64,000 nucleotides of DNA, from positions 43,773 through 107,772 of the forward strand of contig NZ_CABVHJ010000007.1 in NCBI RefSeq assembly GCF_902497745.1, given 5' to 3'. Position numbers and translations under genes: made by a program. The DNA comes from Pseudomonas fluorescens. GTDB lineage: Bacteria > Pseudomonadota > Gammaproteobacteria > Pseudomonadales > Pseudomonadaceae. This document shows positions 27,319-37,826 of this stretch, in pieces (position 1 is the stretch's first letter; each line of letters opens with the position of its first letter). The notes beneath the pieces are model-generated. The model was not told where the DNA came from. It did no database searches and saw only the letters and a list, made by a program, of their open reading frames with translations.

Positions 27319-28032
27319 TCACTGCAAGCGGTTGCGCAAAGCGGCAACCACGTTGAAGGTTTGATTGCGCACCCGATTGTTCGGGTCGGTGAGGGTCAGG
27401 CTCAGGCGCACACTGCGGATGCGCGCCGGATCGCTGGGGTTGGCGCTATACGTCGAGGCCGCCACATCCGTCGCAGAACTGGCCAGACCGAAGGTGACGT
27501 TGAACGCACTGACGTTGTTCACCAGCACTTGCTGGGTCGGCGTTCCGCTGCCGGTGCCCATGAGAATCTGATTGTTGCTGAAGCTGTAGATCAGACGCCG
27601 GATCGGGAACGCGATTTGCCCGCTCGCCGGGGAGCGCAAGCCGGTATAGGCCGTTGCGCTATTGCGGCAGTCGGAGAGCACCGTCCAGGTTGGCGTGCCC
27701 CCGCCGCTGCCGATATCGGCGGTCACCAGCGTCAGTTTCAGGTTGGCATTGTCCCAACTGATCGGCATGACCTGCGCAGCGTTGAAGTCGCCCGCGGAGC
27801 TCGAATCGAGGATAGTGCCCAGACAACCGAACATCCCGACCATGCGAATTTCCTGAATCATTTTGCTCAACACAAACCGTGCGTCTTCCTGCATCGCGGC
27901 GGCAGTGTTCTGGCTGACATAGGTATTTTTCGCCGCGATGAAAATCTGCACCACGCCCAGCACCACGATCAGCCCCAATGCCAAAGCGATAAGTAATTCG
28001 ATCAGACCGAATCCACGGTTTTGCTGCTTCAT
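27319..28032 (-). CDS. pilW: Type IV minor pilin PilW
   Basis: This 237-residue minor pilin has the leader MKQQNRG cleaved before FGLIELLIALALGLIVVLG, and the typical ARFVLSKMIQEIRMVGMFGC stretch after the N-terminal helix. It is a core subunit of the priming complex with FimU, PilV and PilX. Its ATG overlaps the pilV stop (ATGA). Confidence 0.92.
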   Translation of the reverse strand: MKQQNRGFGLIELLIALALGLIVVLGVVQIFIAAKNTYVSQNTAAAMQEDARFVLSKMIQEIRMVGMFGCLGTILDSSSAGDFNAAQVMPISWDNANLKLTLVTADIGSGGGTPTWTVLSDCRNSATAYTGLRSPASGQIAFPIRRLIYSFSNNQILMGTGSGTPTQQVLVNNVSAFNVTFGLASSATDVAASTYSANPSDPARIRSVRLSLTLTDPNNRVRNQTFNVVAALRNRLQ

Positions 28033-28478
28033 GGCGTGGCCACCGGATCAACCGCAGCGCGACTGGTCAGGACAAAGCTGCGTTGAGCACTGGCGGTGTT
28101 GGCGGCTCGCGCATCGCTCCAGTTGATGGTGATGGTGTAGACGCGCTGATTGAGGGTGATGCTGCCAGTCGCGGTGGGGCCACCGAAGTTGACGATGTTG
28201 GTGGTGAAATCGTAGAGATCCTGATCACGCGCAACGCTCAAGTTGCCCGAAGTCGGCGGCGTGACGGTGTAGTCGGCGCCGGAATTGGCGCGAATGCGGT
28301 CCATCATGTCGTAGGCGATGAAACTGGCCTGGCTGGTCATCCGCGAGCTGTCGGTGTACTTCAGCGCATTCAGTTGCACCGCCGCCGCCCCCAGCAACCC
28401 GACCGTCAGAATCAGCAACGCGACCAGCACCTCGATCAGCGTCATGCCCTGCTGTGTGTATTGACTCCCTGCCCTCAT
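28029..28478 (-). CDS. pilV: Type IV minor pilin PilV
   Basis: This 149-residue prepilin has the leader ending at Gly11 before MTLIEVLVALLILTVGLLG, then SQASFIAYDMMDRIRANSG, a signature of PilV. The start at 28478 overlaps the fimU stop (ATGA); the frame extending to 28517 would lie within fimU. A core minor pilin. Confidence 0.92.
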   Translation of the reverse strand: MRAGSQYTQQGMTLIEVLVALLILTVGLLGAAAVQLNALKYTDSSRMTSQASFIAYDMMDRIRANSGADYTVTPPTSGNLSVARDQDLYDFTTNIVNFGGPTATGSITLNQRVYTITINWSDARAANTASAQRSFVLTSRAAVDPVATP

Positions 28479-28948
28479 CCGCAACTTCCACCCAATTGAA
28501 TTCGTCCGTTCAAGCACACGTTCAGCGTCCTGCTTTGCGTTCCCAGCGTGTAACTGATGAGCACCGCCGTCGACGGTGCCGCGAGACCGCCAAGGTTGTT
28601 GAAATCCAGTGCGGTCACTCCTGAGGGTAGCGTCAGAGTCGCGCCGCTGCTCATCGCGGGAACAACCCGCAACACATTGGCCGGATTGCCAGTACTGTCG
28701 TATACCGATAACTCACCGGTCCAGACGCTGCCGCCAGCGGTTGGGCGCAGGCGCAGGGTGGTGCCACGGTCGATGGCCTCGAGCCTGGTGAAATTGATCG
28801 CCCGTTGCAGGTCACCCATCTCGGTATCAGCCTTGCTGCCCTGTATCGATCGGGTGAACGCCGGCACGGCCAACGTGATCAGGATCACGAAGATCGCGAG
28901 TGCGACCAACAACTCGATCAGCGTGAAACCTTTTGTACGAAGATCCAT
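28475..28948 (-). CDS. fimU: Type IV minor pilin FimU
   Basis: This 157-residue GspH-like pseudopilin has the leader MDLRTKG before FTLIELLVALAIFVILIT. A C-terminal Cys pair (CLNGRIQLGGSC) is conserved. GGAGGG precedes ATG 28948; the in-frame extension to 29080 is rejected. It is the first gene of fimU-pilV-pilW-pilX-pilY1-pilE, all overlapping or separated by at most 15 bp. Confidence 0.92.
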   Translation of the reverse strand: MDLRTKGFTLIELLVALAIFVILITLAVPAFTRSIQGSKADTEMGDLQRAINFTRLEAIDRGTTLRLRPTAGGSVWTGELSVYDSTGNPANVLRVVPAMSSGATLTLPSGVTALDFNNLGGLAAPSTAVLISYTLGTQSRTLNVCLNGRIQLGGSCG

Positions 28949-28998
28949 CGATGCCCTCCGTTGCCGTCGGCTATACCTGCTTCTACACGCTAGAACAT

Positions 28999-29020
28999 TC
29001 AACCGACCCGCGTCGGTTGA
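28999..29020. promoter_or_regulatory. Perfect inverted repeat in the fimU-fimT divergent promoter region
   Basis: Arms TCAACCGAC and GTCGGTTGA (9 bp, 4-bp centre CCGC) are perfectly symmetric. Lying between two divergent starts, 51 bp upstream of fimU, it is a plausible operator, though it could also form a leader hairpin. Confidence 0.45.
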
Positions 29021-29047
29021 TTTGCCCTGCCCGGCGCACGGAGCGCG

Positions 29048-29056
29048 CCGTTCATC
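29048..29056 (+). promoter_or_regulatory. Possible AlgR-binding site
   Basis: CCGTTCATC differs by one base from the AlgR consensus CCGTTCGTC. AlgR is known to activate the fimU-pilVWXY1Y2E operon of P. aeruginosa from its upstream region; this site lies 100 bp upstream of fimU. A nine-base match is weak evidence by itself. Confidence 0.35.
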
Positions 29057-29078
29057 ACATTCCACGGAGGGAGTTTTC

Positions 29079-29633
29079 ATGCCGCAACAGGGTTTCAGCC
29101 TGATCGAACTGCTTATGGGACTGGCGATTGGCGCAATTGTTCTACTGTTGGTCAGTCCGGCATTTGCAACGCTGCGCGAATCGAACCACCGGGATCAGGC
29201 GGCGCACTCACTGCTCGATGGCATCCGCAATGCGCGCACCATGGCGATCACACGAAATCAGGCTGTGGTGATCCACGGCATCAACGGCGACTGGAGTCAG
29301 GGCTGGCGAATAATTCTGGATATCAGCGGCAAAGGGCCTGCGGACAGCAGCAATCCGCTACTGCAGGAAAGTGTGAGTGACTCACAGGTACCGATTGTCG
29401 GTAATTGGCTGGTAAGCCGTTACGTGAGGTTCAGCAGCCTGGGACAGCCGCTGATGCCCGGGCGGGCTTTTCAGGCAGGGACATTACATGTCTGCTCGGC
29501 TCGCGAGCCGGTCAGCCAGCGCCAGATAGTGCTGGCGGCGACCGGTCGCGTGCGCCTGAGCAGCGAAGAAGCTGAGCAGGCGTTGTGTCAAAAAGCCAAA
29601 AGCGTCAGATCGAACGTACGCGCAACTCTTTAG
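29079..29633 (+). CDS. fimT: Type IV pilus pseudopilin FimT
   Basis: This 184-residue GspH/FimT-family pseudopilin has a short leader MPQQG followed by [19 protein letters not shown]. The C-terminal domain ends with Arg/Lys-rich [13 protein letters not shown]; FimT proteins of several species bind DNA through a basic C-terminus in natural transformation, so a DNA-uptake role is possible. GGAGGGAG precedes ATG 29079. It is divergent from fimU and its 3' end overlaps ispH by 29 bp. Confidence 0.88.
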   Translation: MPQQGFSLIELLMGLAIGAIVLLLVSPAFATLRESNHRDQAAHSLLDGIRNARTMAITRNQAVVIHGINGDWSQGWRIILDISGKGPADSSNPLLQESVSDSQVPIVGNWLVSRYVRFSSLGQPLMPGRAFQAGTLHVCSAREPVSQRQIVLAATGRVRLSSEEAEQALCQKAKSVRSNVRATL

Positions 29634-30549
29634 GCATCGAGAACGTAATGTTCTCCTCACGCCCGGCCAGTTCATCGGCACCGGTCGCGCCCCAGGCCTG
29701 CAATTGCTGAATCACGCCGCGCACCAGCACTTCCGGTGCAGAGGCACCGGCGGTGATGCCGATACGCTCAACGCCATCGAACCAGCTCTTTTGCAGGTCT
29801 TCGGCACCGTCGATCAGGTAGGCCGGTGTGGCCATGCGCTCGGCAAGTTCACGCAGACGATTGGAGTTGGAGCTGTTCGGGCTGCCGACCACCAACACCA
29901 CGTCGCACTCGTCGGCCAATTGCTTGACCGCGTCCTGACGGTTTTGTGTGGCGTAGCAGATGTCGTCCTTGCGCGGGCCACCGATAGCCGGGAAGCGTGT
30001 ACGCAGGGCATCGATAACGCGACTGGTGTCGTCCATCGACAGCGTGGTCTGGGTGACGAAGGCCAGTTTGTCCGGGTTATGCACCTGCAACTCGGCCACG
30101 TCTTTCTCGTCTTCGACGAGGTAAATCGCGCCGCCATTGCTGCCGTCGTACTGGCCCATGGTTCCTTCGACTTCCGGGTGACCGGCGTGGCCGATCAGGA
30201 TGCACTCACGACCGTCGCGGCTGTATTTCGCCACTTCGATGTGCACCTTGGTCACCAGCGGACAAGTGGCGTCGAATACTTTCAAGCCACGGCCGGCGGC
30301 TTCGGTGCGCACGGCTTGAGATACGCCGTGAGCACTGAAAATCACGATGACGTCATCCGGCACCTGATCCAGCTCTTCGACGAAGATCGCCCCGCGGCTG
30401 CGCAGGTCTTCAACGACGAACTTGTTGTGCACCACTTCATGGCGCACATAGATCGGTGGCCCGAAGACTTCCAGGGCACGGTTGACGATTTCGATCGCCC
30501 GGTCCACACCGGCGCAGAAGCCACGGGGGTTGGCGAGTTTGATTTGCAT
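29605..30549 (-). CDS. ispH: 4-hydroxy-3-methylbut-2-enyl diphosphate reductase IspH
   Basis: This 314-residue iron-sulfur enzyme makes IPP and DMAPP in the last MEP-pathway step. Conserved cluster cysteines stand in [12 protein letters not shown] (C12), [11 protein letters not shown] and [11 protein letters not shown] with the preceding region; the substrate histidines are in HEVVHNK and FSAHGVS. ATG 30549 matches the family start; the frame to 30708 runs across a REP element and is rejected. The 3' end overlaps convergent fimT by 29 bp. Confidence 0.95.
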   Translation of the reverse strand: MQIKLANPRGFCAGVDRAIEIVNRALEVFGPPIYVRHEVVHNKFVVEDLRSRGAIFVEELDQVPDDVIVIFSAHGVSQAVRTEAAGRGLKVFDATCPLVTKVHIEVAKYSRDGRECILIGHAGHPEVEGTMGQYDGSNGGAIYLVEDEKDVAELQVHNPDKLAFVTQTTLSMDDTSRVIDALRTRFPAIGGPRKDDICYATQNRQDAVKQLADECDVVLVVGSPNSSNSNRLRELAERMATPAYLIDGAEDLQKSWFDGVERIGITAGASAPEVLVRGVIQQLQAWGATGADELAGREENITFSMPKELRVRSI

Positions 30550-30600
30550 GCTGTGCCTCGTGTCTTGCGCGCAAGAAATAGCGAAAACGGTAGAAAACAT

Positions 30601-30697
30601 TGTGGGAGCGACGATTCGACTTGCTCGCGAAGAGGCCATCACCTGCAACATTACTGTTGGCTGACACACCGCATTCGCGAGCAAGCTCGCTCCCACA
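30601..30697. repeat. Paired REP element between ispH and fkpB
   Basis: Two inverted REP arms face each other; the left arm carries an extra GACGATTCGAC-like insertion in the palindrome, as also seen at 42960-42990. Confidence 0.85.
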
Positions 30698-30716
30698 TTT
30701 GACTTCATAGAGTCAG

Positions 30717-31169
30717 TCAGATCGCTTTAACGTTGATGATCTCGACGTCAAAGGTCAGCGTCTTGCCCGCCAGCGGGTGGTTGAAGTCGATGGTCACTTG
30801 CGCGTCATCGAACTCTTTCACCACGCCCGGCAGCTCAGTATTGGCCGCATCGTTGAAGATCACCAGCAAACCCGGCGACAACTCCATATCGACGAACTGC
30901 GAACGCGGAATGATCTGCACGTTCTGCGGGTTTGGCTGGCCGAAAGCGTTTTCCGGCTCGACGGTCAGCGTACGCTTGTCACCGGCCTTGAAGCCAAACA
31001 GCGCGGCTTCGAAACCCGGCAGCAGATTGCCGTCGCCGACCTTGAAGGTCGCCGGGGCCTTGTCGAACGTACTGTCGACGGTGTCGCCGTTCTCCAGGCG
31101 CAATGCAAAGTGCAAAGTGACTTCCGTGTTCTGGCCGATGCGTTGCTCAGCCAATACCTGTTCAGTCAT
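30717..31169 (-). CDS. fkpB: FKBP-type peptidyl-prolyl isomerase FkpB (SlpA)
   Basis: This 150-residue SlyD-like PPIase has the FKBP core split by an insert-in-flap chaperone domain: [32 protein letters not shown], then the flap segment and [16 protein letters not shown]. It lacks the His-rich tail of SlyD. It overlaps lspA by 8 bp. The lspA-fkpB-ispH order is conserved in gammaproteobacteria. Confidence 0.93.
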   Translation of the reverse strand: MTEQVLAEQRIGQNTEVTLHFALRLENGDTVDSTFDKAPATFKVGDGNLLPGFEAALFGFKAGDKRTLTVEPENAFGQPNPQNVQIIPRSQFVDMELSPGLLVIFNDAANTELPGVVKEFDDAQVTIDFNHPLAGKTLTFDVEIINVKAI

Positions 31170-31674
31170 GAACGGCTTCTCCGGTCTTTTTACTTTTGAA
31201 CATATCCAGTGCCAGCATCACCGCGCCAACGGTAATCGCGCTGTCGGCGAAGTTGAACGCCGGGAAGTACCAGCGGTTCTGCCAGTGCACCAGAATGAAG
31301 TCGATCACATGGCCCAAGGCAATGCGGTCATACAGATTGCCCAGCGCGCCGCCCAATACCAGCGCCAGCGCGACGGCCAGCCAGGTTTCGTTGCGGCCCA
31401 GGCGCTTGAGCCAGACCACCAGCACGGCACTGACCACAATCGCGATCAGGGCGAACAACCAGCGCTGCCAGCCGGAACTGTCAGCGAGGAAGCTGAAGGC
31501 AGCGCCGGTGTTGTAGGCCAAAGTCCAGCTGAAGTAATCGGGAATGATCACGATCTGCTGGAACATTTCGAGCTTGCCTTCGAAGTAGAACTTGCTGGCC
31601 TGGTCGATGACCAGAACCAGCAAGCTCAACCACAGCCAGCTCAACCGTCCGAAACGGCCAACGGCATTAGGCAT
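31162..31674 (-). CDS. lspA: Lipoprotein signal peptidase (signal peptidase II)
   Basis: This 170-residue, four-helix inner-membrane aspartic protease removes signal peptides from diacylated prolipoproteins, such as BamD and others in this window. Catalytic aspartates lie in [16 protein letters not shown] and [10 protein letters not shown]. The gene overlaps ileS by 8 bp and fkpB by 8 bp. Confidence 0.96.
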   Translation of the reverse strand: MPNAVGRFGRLSWLWLSLLVLVIDQASKFYFEGKLEMFQQIVIIPDYFSWTLAYNTGAAFSFLADSSGWQRWLFALIAIVVSAVLVVWLKRLGRNETWLAVALALVLGGALGNLYDRIALGHVIDFILVHWQNRWYFPAFNFADSAITVGAVMLALDMFKSKKTGEAVHD

Positions 31675-34498
31675 AGTGACGAACCTCGCCAGCGCCGCTG
31701 ATGTTGTCGACGCAACGACCGCAGATTTCCGGGTGCTCCGGGTTCACGCCAACGTCTTCACGGCAATGCCAGCAACGGGCGCACTTCGGGAAGGCCGATT
31801 TGACGATCTTCAGCTTCAAGCCGCTGACTTCAGTCACTACCGCATCGGCCGGAGCCTGAACGAACGGCGCAACGCTGGCAGTCGAAGTGATCAGGACAAA
31901 GCGCAGTTCGTTGCTCAGCTTGGCCAGATCGGCGCTCAGGGCGTCTTCGGCGTACAGCGTCACTTCGGCTTGCAGGTTGCCACCGACGGCTTTTGCTGCG
32001 CGCTGGATTTCCATTTCTTTGTTGACCGCTACCTTGACCGCCATCACGCGTTCCCAGTAGTCGCGACCCAGTTCAACGTCTGCTGGCAGTTCGGTCAAAC
32101 CTTCGTACCAGGTGTTGAGCATGACCGATTCATTGCGCTCGCCCGGCAGGTATTCCCACAATTCGTCGGCGGTGAAGGCGAGGATCGGCGCGATCCAGCG
32201 CACCAGCGCTTCGGAGATGTGGAACAGCGCGGTTTGTGCCGAACGGCGGGCCTTGCTGTTGGCGCCAGTGGTGTACTGACGGTCCTTGATGATGTCGAGG
32301 TAGAAACCGCCCAGCTCCTGCACGCAGAAGTTGTGGATCTTCGAGTAAACGTTCCAGAAACGGTATTCGCCGTAGTGCTCTTGCAGCTCGCGTTGCAGCA
32401 GCAAGGTGCGGTCGACCGCCCAACGATCCAGCGCGAGCATTTCTTCCGCCGGCAGGATGTCGGTGGCCGGGTTGAAACCGCTCAGGTTCGAGAGCAGGAA
32501 GCGTGCAGTGTTGCGGATACGACGATAGGCGTCCGCACTGCGTTGCAGGATCTGGTCGGAGACCGCCATTTCACCGGAGTAGTCGGTCGAAGCGACCCAC
32601 AGACGCATGATGTCTGCGCCGAGGGTGTCGTTGACTTTCTGCGGGGCGATCACGTTGCCCAGCGACTTGGACATCTTGCGGCCGGCTTCGTCGACGGTGA
32701 AACCGTGAGTCAGCAGTTCGCGGTACGGCGCGTGGTTGTCGATGGCGCAACCGGTCAGCAGCGACGAGTGGAACCAGCCACGGTGCTGGTCGGAACCTTC
32801 CAGGTACAGGTCGGCGCGCGGGCCGCTCTCGTGACCCATCGGGTGCGAACCGCGCAGAACGTGCCAGTGCGTGGTGCCCGAATCGAACCAGACATCGAGG
32901 GTGTCGCTGATCTTGTCGTACAGCGGCGCTTCGTCACCGAGCAACTCGGCAGCGTCCATCTTGAACCAGGCTTCGATGCCTTCGACTTCAACGCGCTTGG
33001 CGACTTCTTCCATCAATTCGACGGTGCGTGGGTGCAGTTCGCCGCTTTCCTTGTTGAGGAAGAACGGAATCGGCACGCCCCAGTTGCGCTGACGCGAGAT
33101 GCACCAGTCCGGACGGTTGGCGATCATCGAGTGCAGACGCGCCTGGCCCCAGGCCGGGACGAACTTGGTGTCTTCGATGGCTTTGAGCGAGCGCACACGC
33201 AGGGTGTCACCGCTGGTTGGCTCTTTGTCCATGCCGATGAACCACTGCGCAGTCGCGCGGTAGATCAGCGGGGTCTTGTGGCGCCAGCAGTGCATGTAGC
33301 TGTGTTCGATGACGGTGGTGTGCATCAGCGCACCGACTTCGGTCAGCTTGTCGACGATCGCCGGGTTGGCCTTCCAGATGAATTGGCCGCCGAAGAATTC
33401 CAGCGACGGCACGTAAACACCGTTGCTCTGCACTGGATTAAGGATGTCGTCGTTGACCATGCCGTACTTCTTGCAGGTCACGAAGTCATCCACGCCGTAA
33501 GCCGGAGCGGAGTGAACCACGCCGGTGCCAGCACCCAGTTCAACGTAGTCGGCCAGGTATACCGGCGACAGACGGTCGTAGAACGGGTGACGGAAGTTGA
33601 TCAGCTCCAGCTCTTTACCGGTGGTGGTGGCGATGACCGAACCTTCAACGCCATAGCGCGCCAGGCAAGCTTCGACCAGCTCTTCAGCCAGCACCAGCAA
33701 CTTGTCTCCGATGTCGACCAGGGCGTAGTTGAATTCCGGGTGAACGTTCAGCGCCTGGTTGGCCGGGATGGTCCACGCGGTGGTGGTCCAGATCACGATC
33801 GAGGCAGGTTTGCCCAGCGACGGCAGACCGAACGCGGCAGCCAGTTTGGCTTCGTCAGCGATCGGGAAGGCCACGTCGATGGTCGAGGACTTTTTGGTCT
33901 CGTACTCGACTTCCGCTTCAGCCAGGGCCGAACCGCAGTCGAAGCACCAGTTCACAGGCTTGAGGCCCTTGAACACGAAACCGCCCTTGACGATTTCGGC
34001 GAGGGCGCGGATTTCACCGGCCTCGTTCTTGAAATCCATGGTCTTGTACGGGTTGGCCCAGTCGCCCAGCACGCCGAGACGGATGAATTCGGACTTCTGC
34101 CCTTCGATCTGCTCGGTGGCGTAGGCACGGCACAGTTCGCGGGTCTTGTCCGCGCCCAGGTTCTTGCCGTGGGTCACTTCAACCTTGTGCTCGATCGGCA
34201 GGCCGTGGCAGTCCCAACCCGGAACATAAGGCGCGTCGAAACCCGACAGGGTCTTCGAGCGGATGATCATGTCCTTGAGAATCTTGTTCAGTGCGTGACC
34301 GATGTGGATCGTGCCGTTGGCATACGGAGGACCGTCGTGCAGAACGAACTTCGGACGATCCTTGCCAATCTCGCGCAACTTTCCGTACAGGCCAATACTG
34401 TCCCAGCGCTGCAGGATCTGCGGTTCGCGCTGTGGCAGGCCGGCCTTCATTGGGAAGGCGGTGTCCGGAAGGTTTAGCGTGGCTTTATAGTCGGTCAT
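31667..34498 (-). CDS. ileS: Isoleucyl-tRNA synthetase
   Basis: This 943-residue class I synthetase shows the HIGH motif in [12 protein letters not shown] near residue 65, the CP1 editing domain (about 180-400), KMSKS in [10 protein letters not shown] near residue 610, the anticodon-binding domain, and the C-terminal zinc site (CARCWHC ... CGRC). It is the mupirocin-sensitive bacterial type by length. It lies 13 bp after ribF and overlaps lspA. Confidence 0.97.
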   Translation of the reverse strand: MTDYKATLNLPDTAFPMKAGLPQREPQILQRWDSIGLYGKLREIGKDRPKFVLHDGPPYANGTIHIGHALNKILKDMIIRSKTLSGFDAPYVPGWDCHGLPIEHKVEVTHGKNLGADKTRELCRAYATEQIEGQKSEFIRLGVLGDWANPYKTMDFKNEAGEIRALAEIVKGGFVFKGLKPVNWCFDCGSALAEAEVEYETKKSSTIDVAFPIADEAKLAAAFGLPSLGKPASIVIWTTTAWTIPANQALNVHPEFNYALVDIGDKLLVLAEELVEACLARYGVEGSVIATTTGKELELINFRHPFYDRLSPVYLADYVELGAGTGVVHSAPAYGVDDFVTCKKYGMVNDDILNPVQSNGVYVPSLEFFGGQFIWKANPAIVDKLTEVGALMHTTVIEHSYMHCWRHKTPLIYRATAQWFIGMDKEPTSGDTLRVRSLKAIEDTKFVPAWGQARLHSMIANRPDWCISRQRNWGVPIPFFLNKESGELHPRTVELMEEVAKRVEVEGIEAWFKMDAAELLGDEAPLYDKISDTLDVWFDSGTTHWHVLRGSHPMGHESGPRADLYLEGSDQHRGWFHSSLLTGCAIDNHAPYRELLTHGFTVDEAGRKMSKSLGNVIAPQKVNDTLGADIMRLWVASTDYSGEMAVSDQILQRSADAYRRIRNTARFLLSNLSGFNPATDILPAEEMLALDRWAVDRTLLLQRELQEHYGEYRFWNVYSKIHNFCVQELGGFYLDIIKDRQYTTGANSKARRSAQTALFHISEALVRWIAPILAFTADELWEYLPGERNESVMLNTWYEGLTELPADVELGRDYWERVMAVKVAVNKEMEIQRAAKAVGGNLQAEVTLYAEDALSADLAKLSNELRFVLITSTASVAPFVQAPADAVVTEVSGLKLKIVKSAFPKCARCWHCREDVGVNPEHPEICGRCVDNISGAGEVRHYA

Positions 34499-34511
34499 TT
34501 AAGGCTCTTCA

Positions 34512-35450
34512 TTAGCGATGGGCGCTAGGTGCGGCTAGTGCACGGGCGGTGGCGACATCCGCATTGATCGCCGTTTTCAATGCCTCCAGGGAGGCGAAGC
34601 GCTGCTCTTCACGCAGCTTTTGGTGGAAAACCACCGTCAAACGCCGGTCATACAGATCGCCGGCAAAATCTAGAAGATGGACTTCAAGGTGGGCCTTGCC
34701 ATCACCTTGTACCGTGGGCCGTACGCCGATATTGGCGACACCGGGCCAGGTCTTGCCGTCGATATCGACATCCACCAGGTACACCCCGGTGAACGGCACG
34801 CGACGACGCTTGAGTTGAATGTTGGCAGTGGGCGTACCCAGTTGCCGGGCCAGTTTCTGGCCATGCAGCACGCGACCGGCGATGCGGTACGGGCGTCCGA
34901 GCAAACGTTCGGCCAAGGCGAAATCGGCGGCGGCCAACGCGTTGCGCACTTGTGTGCTGCTGACGCGAATGCCGTCCAGCTCGACGGTTTGTGCCGCTTC
35001 AACGGTGAAACCGTGCATCTGCCCGGCTTGCAGCAGGAAGTCGAAATCGCCGAGGCGGTCGCAACCGAAGCGGAAATCGTCGCCGACTTCCAGATGCTGC
35101 ACGCCCAGACCATCAACCAGGATGGTATCGACGAACTCACTGGCGCTGAGTTTGCTCAGACGCTGGTTGAAAGCCAGACACAACACACGGTCAACGCCTT
35201 CGGCGGCCAGCAGTTGCAGCTTGTCGCGCAAACGCGCCAGACGTGCCGGCGCGGTCTCGGGGGCAAAGAACTCCCGTGGCTGCGGCTCGAAAATCACCAC
35301 GCAGCTGGGTACGCCCAACTCGAGCGCACGCTCACGCAGTCGGGCCAGGATAGCCTGGTGACCACGGTGAACACCGTCAAAGTTGCCAATAGTGGCGACG
35401 CAGCCCCGATGCTGGGGGCGCAAGTTGTGGAGGCCTCGAACCAGCTGCAT
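34512..35450 (-). CDS. ribF: Bifunctional riboflavin kinase / FAD synthetase
   Basis: This 312-residue enzyme makes FMN and then FAD. The N-terminal nucleotidyltransferase has GNFDGVHRGHQAIL; the C-terminal kinase domain has TPTANIQL and GVANIGVRPT. ATG 35450 (MQLVRGLHNL) matches other Pseudomonas; upstream in-frame starts are rejected. It is co-oriented with murJ and ileS. Confidence 0.95.
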   Translation of the reverse strand: MQLVRGLHNLRPQHRGCVATIGNFDGVHRGHQAILARLRERALELGVPSCVVIFEPQPREFFAPETAPARLARLRDKLQLLAAEGVDRVLCLAFNQRLSKLSASEFVDTILVDGLGVQHLEVGDDFRFGCDRLGDFDFLLQAGQMHGFTVEAAQTVELDGIRVSSTQVRNALAAADFALAERLLGRPYRIAGRVLHGQKLARQLGTPTANIQLKRRRVPFTGVYLVDVDIDGKTWPGVANIGVRPTVQGDGKAHLEVHLLDFAGDLYDRRLTVVFHQKLREEQRFASLEALKTAINADVATARALAAPSAHR

Positions 35451-35579
35451 AACGCGCTTCTTGCTCATAAAGTGGTCGATTATAACCACACCCGACGGTC
35501 GACGACAGGCAACACCGTAACGCAAAGTGAACGAGCCGACAAAACTGCCGGCCCGCGCCTGTTTATAAAGGGTAAAACC

Positions 35580-37118
35580 TTAGCTCAAGGCCTTGCGATT
35601 GAAGTCACGCAGGCGGAAACCAAGCAGCAGCAACATACCGAAATACGCCACTACGCCGGCAGCCACCAAAGCGCCCAGACGCAGGAAGCGCTCAAGCATG
35701 TGACCCTGATCCCACGCAGGCATGAAATGCATGCCAAGCAGCAGCACTGCCGACATCACCGCCACCGCGATCACCAGTTTGAAACCAAACTTTGCCCAAC
35801 CCGGCTGCGGCTGATACATCTGCTGTTTGCGCAGTTGATAGAACAGCAGTCCGGCGTTGAGACAGGCACCGGCACTGATCGCCAGTGCCAGCCCCGCGTG
35901 CGCCAACGGGCCAATCAGCACCAGGTTGAATAGCTGAGTGACCACCAAGGTGAAAATTGCGATTTTTACCGGTGTACGGATGTTCTGTTGCGCATAAAAG
36001 CCCGGCGCCAAGACTTTGATCACGATAATCCCGAGCAGACCGACAGAGTAAGCAATCAATGCGCGCTGAGTCATTTCGGCGTCGAATCCACTGAACTGAC
36101 CGTACTGGAATAACGAAACAGTCAGCGGCTCAGCGAGAATCCCCAACGCCAGCGCACACGGCAGCACTAGCACAAAGCACAGACGCAGGCCCCAATCGAG
36201 GATTCGCGAGTATTCGTGGCGATCCTTGCTCGCGTAGGTTTTGGCCAGCGTCGGCAGCAGAATCGTGCCCAATGCCACGCCGAGCACACCGGATGGCAAC
36301 TCCATCAAGCGGTCGGCGTAATACATCCACGACACCGAGCCTGCGACCAGAAACGAGGCGAAGATGGTGTTGATGATCAGCGAGATCTGGCTGACCGACA
36401 CGCCGAGAATCGCCGGTAGCATCTGTTTCATCACCCGCCACACACCGGTATCGCGCAGGTTCAGGCGCGGCAACACCAGCATGCCGATCTTTTTCAGGTG
36501 CGGCAGCTGATAGAGCAACTGCGCCAGTCCACCGACCAGTACTGCCCAGCCCAGCGCCATCACCGGAGGATCGAAATACGGCGTGAGGAACAGAGAGAAC
36601 ACGATCATGCTGACGTTGAGCAGCGTCGGCACGAAGGCCGGCACCGAGAAACGGTTCCAGGTATTGAGAATCGCGCCCGCCAGTGAGGACAGGGAGATCA
36701 GCAATATATAGGGGAACGTCACCCGCAACAGATCGGAGGTGAGCTGGAATTTTTCCGGCGTATCGGTAAAACCCGGGGCCGTCGCCCAGATCACCCAGGG
36801 TGCGGCGATCATGCCCAAAGCCGTAACTACCGCCAACACCAGCGTCAGCAGACCCGACACATAGGCAATAAAGGTTCGGGTCGCCTCTTCACCCTTCTGG
36901 CTTTTGTATTCAGCGAGAATCGGCACAAATGCCTGAGAGAACGCGCCTTCAGCGAAGATACGCCGCAACAGATTGGGCAGTTTGAAGGCAATAAAGAAGG
37001 CGTCCGTCGCCATCCCGGCGCCGAATGTACGGGCAATGAGCGTGTCACGAACAAACCCGAGAATCCGGGAAAGCATCGTGATAGAGCTGACGGCGGCCAA
37101 CGATTTGAGCAGATTCAT
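35580..37118 (-). CDS. murJ: Lipid II flippase MurJ (MviN)
   Basis: This 512-residue MOP-superfamily membrane protein has about 14 helices and flips lipid II to the periplasm. The N-terminal sequence [31 protein letters not shown] (read in parts) and [16 protein letters not shown] are diagnostic. It heads the murJ-ribF-ileS-lspA-fkpB-ispH series and is divergent from rpsT. Confidence 0.96.
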   Translation of the reverse strand: MNLLKSLAAVSSITMLSRILGFVRDTLIARTFGAGMATDAFFIAFKLPNLLRRIFAEGAFSQAFVPILAEYKSQKGEEATRTFIAYVSGLLTLVLAVVTALGMIAAPWVIWATAPGFTDTPEKFQLTSDLLRVTFPYILLISLSSLAGAILNTWNRFSVPAFVPTLLNVSMIVFSLFLTPYFDPPVMALGWAVLVGGLAQLLYQLPHLKKIGMLVLPRLNLRDTGVWRVMKQMLPAILGVSVSQISLIINTIFASFLVAGSVSWMYYADRLMELPSGVLGVALGTILLPTLAKTYASKDRHEYSRILDWGLRLCFVLVLPCALALGILAEPLTVSLFQYGQFSGFDAEMTQRALIAYSVGLLGIIVIKVLAPGFYAQQNIRTPVKIAIFTLVVTQLFNLVLIGPLAHAGLALAISAGACLNAGLLFYQLRKQQMYQPQPGWAKFGFKLVIAVAVMSAVLLLGMHFMPAWDQGHMLERFLRLGALVAAGVVAYFGMLLLLGFRLRDFNRKALS

Positions 37119-37288
37119 TGAGGGAATTTGTGCCTGTCGATAAACAGCAGGCGAACAAAGCGCCTACTTGTGCGATACTCCGCGCCGCAGCAGCACAGAG
37201 CCAAAGCTCGCGAGTTTACAGGTCAAGCGCCGGAAATAAATATCCCGCCTCTTTATACCTACCACTTAGCGGAACGTTTCAAGTGCCC

Positions 37289-37317
37289 TTGACAAGACTT
37301 CAACTCATCGGCATGAT
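37289..37317 (+). promoter_or_regulatory. Sigma70 promoter of rpsT
   Basis: A perfect TTGACA (37289-37294), 17-bp spacer and CATGAT (37312-37317) give a start near 37324, about 47 nt before the rpsT GTG. Confidence 0.65.
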
Positions 37318-37370
37318 TCGCGGCCTATTTTGTTTGCTATTTCCTAAAAAGTCTTTCGAGGAGCTCGACG

Positions 37371-37643
37371 GTGGCCAACTCACCTTCCGCCAAAAAACGT
37401 GCAAAACAGGCTGAGAAGCGTCGCAGCCACAACGCCAGCCTGCGTTCCATGGTTCGCACCTACATCAAGAATGTAGTTAAAGCCATCGACGCAAAAGACG
37501 CTGAAAAAGCTCAAGCTGCATACGTTCTGGCTGTGCCAGTTATCGACCGTATGGCCGATAAAGGCATCATCCACAAGAACAAGGCTGCTCGCCATAAGAG
37601 CCGCCTGAATGGCCACGTCAAAGCACTGAAAGAAGCTGCTTAA
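37371..37643 (+). CDS. rpsT: 30S ribosomal protein S20
   Basis: This 90-residue lysine-rich S20 binds 16S rRNA. The start is GTG, preceded by GAGGAG. Recognisable are [19 protein letters not shown] and the C-terminal [17 protein letters not shown]. Single-gene transcription unit with its own promoter and terminator; a GTG start is usual for rpsT in Pseudomonas. Confidence 0.97.
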   Translation: MANSPSAKKRAKQAEKRRSHNASLRSMVRTYIKNVVKAIDAKDAEKAQAAYVLAVPVIDRMADKGIIHKNKAARHKSRLNGHVKALKEAA

Positions 37644-37658
37644 TCCGACGTAGTCATT

Positions 37659-37686
37659 AAAAAACCGACCTTAGGGTCGGTTTTTT
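37659..37686 (+). terminator. Terminator of rpsT
   Basis: AAAAAACCGACC-TTAG-GGTCGGTTTTTT is a strong stem-loop with a T run 15 bp after the stop. Confidence 0.92.
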
Positions 37687-37721
37687 ATTGCCTGTGATTT
37701 AACAAATGCACAGCAAAAAAA

Positions 37722-37811
37722 TGTGGGAGCGAGCCTGCTCGCGAATACGATCTGCCTGTTGATACTTCTATCGACTGACACGACCTCTTCGCGAGCAGGC
37801 TCGCTCCCACA
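37722..37811. repeat. Paired REP element downstream of rpsT
   Basis: Two inverted copies of the GTGGGAGCGAGCCTGCTCGC palindrome flank about 45 bp, between convergent rpsT and creA. Confidence 0.9.
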
Positions 37812-37826
37812 ATTAGATTTGCGGTG

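Noticed and set aside
30550..30708. N-terminal extension of ispH
   Set aside because: The extension is a translated REP element; the conserved protein starts at [11 protein letters not shown] (30549).
31592..34477. 961-codon open frame on the plus strand
   Set aside because: Antisense shadow of ileS, with no ribosome-binding site or recognisable domain.
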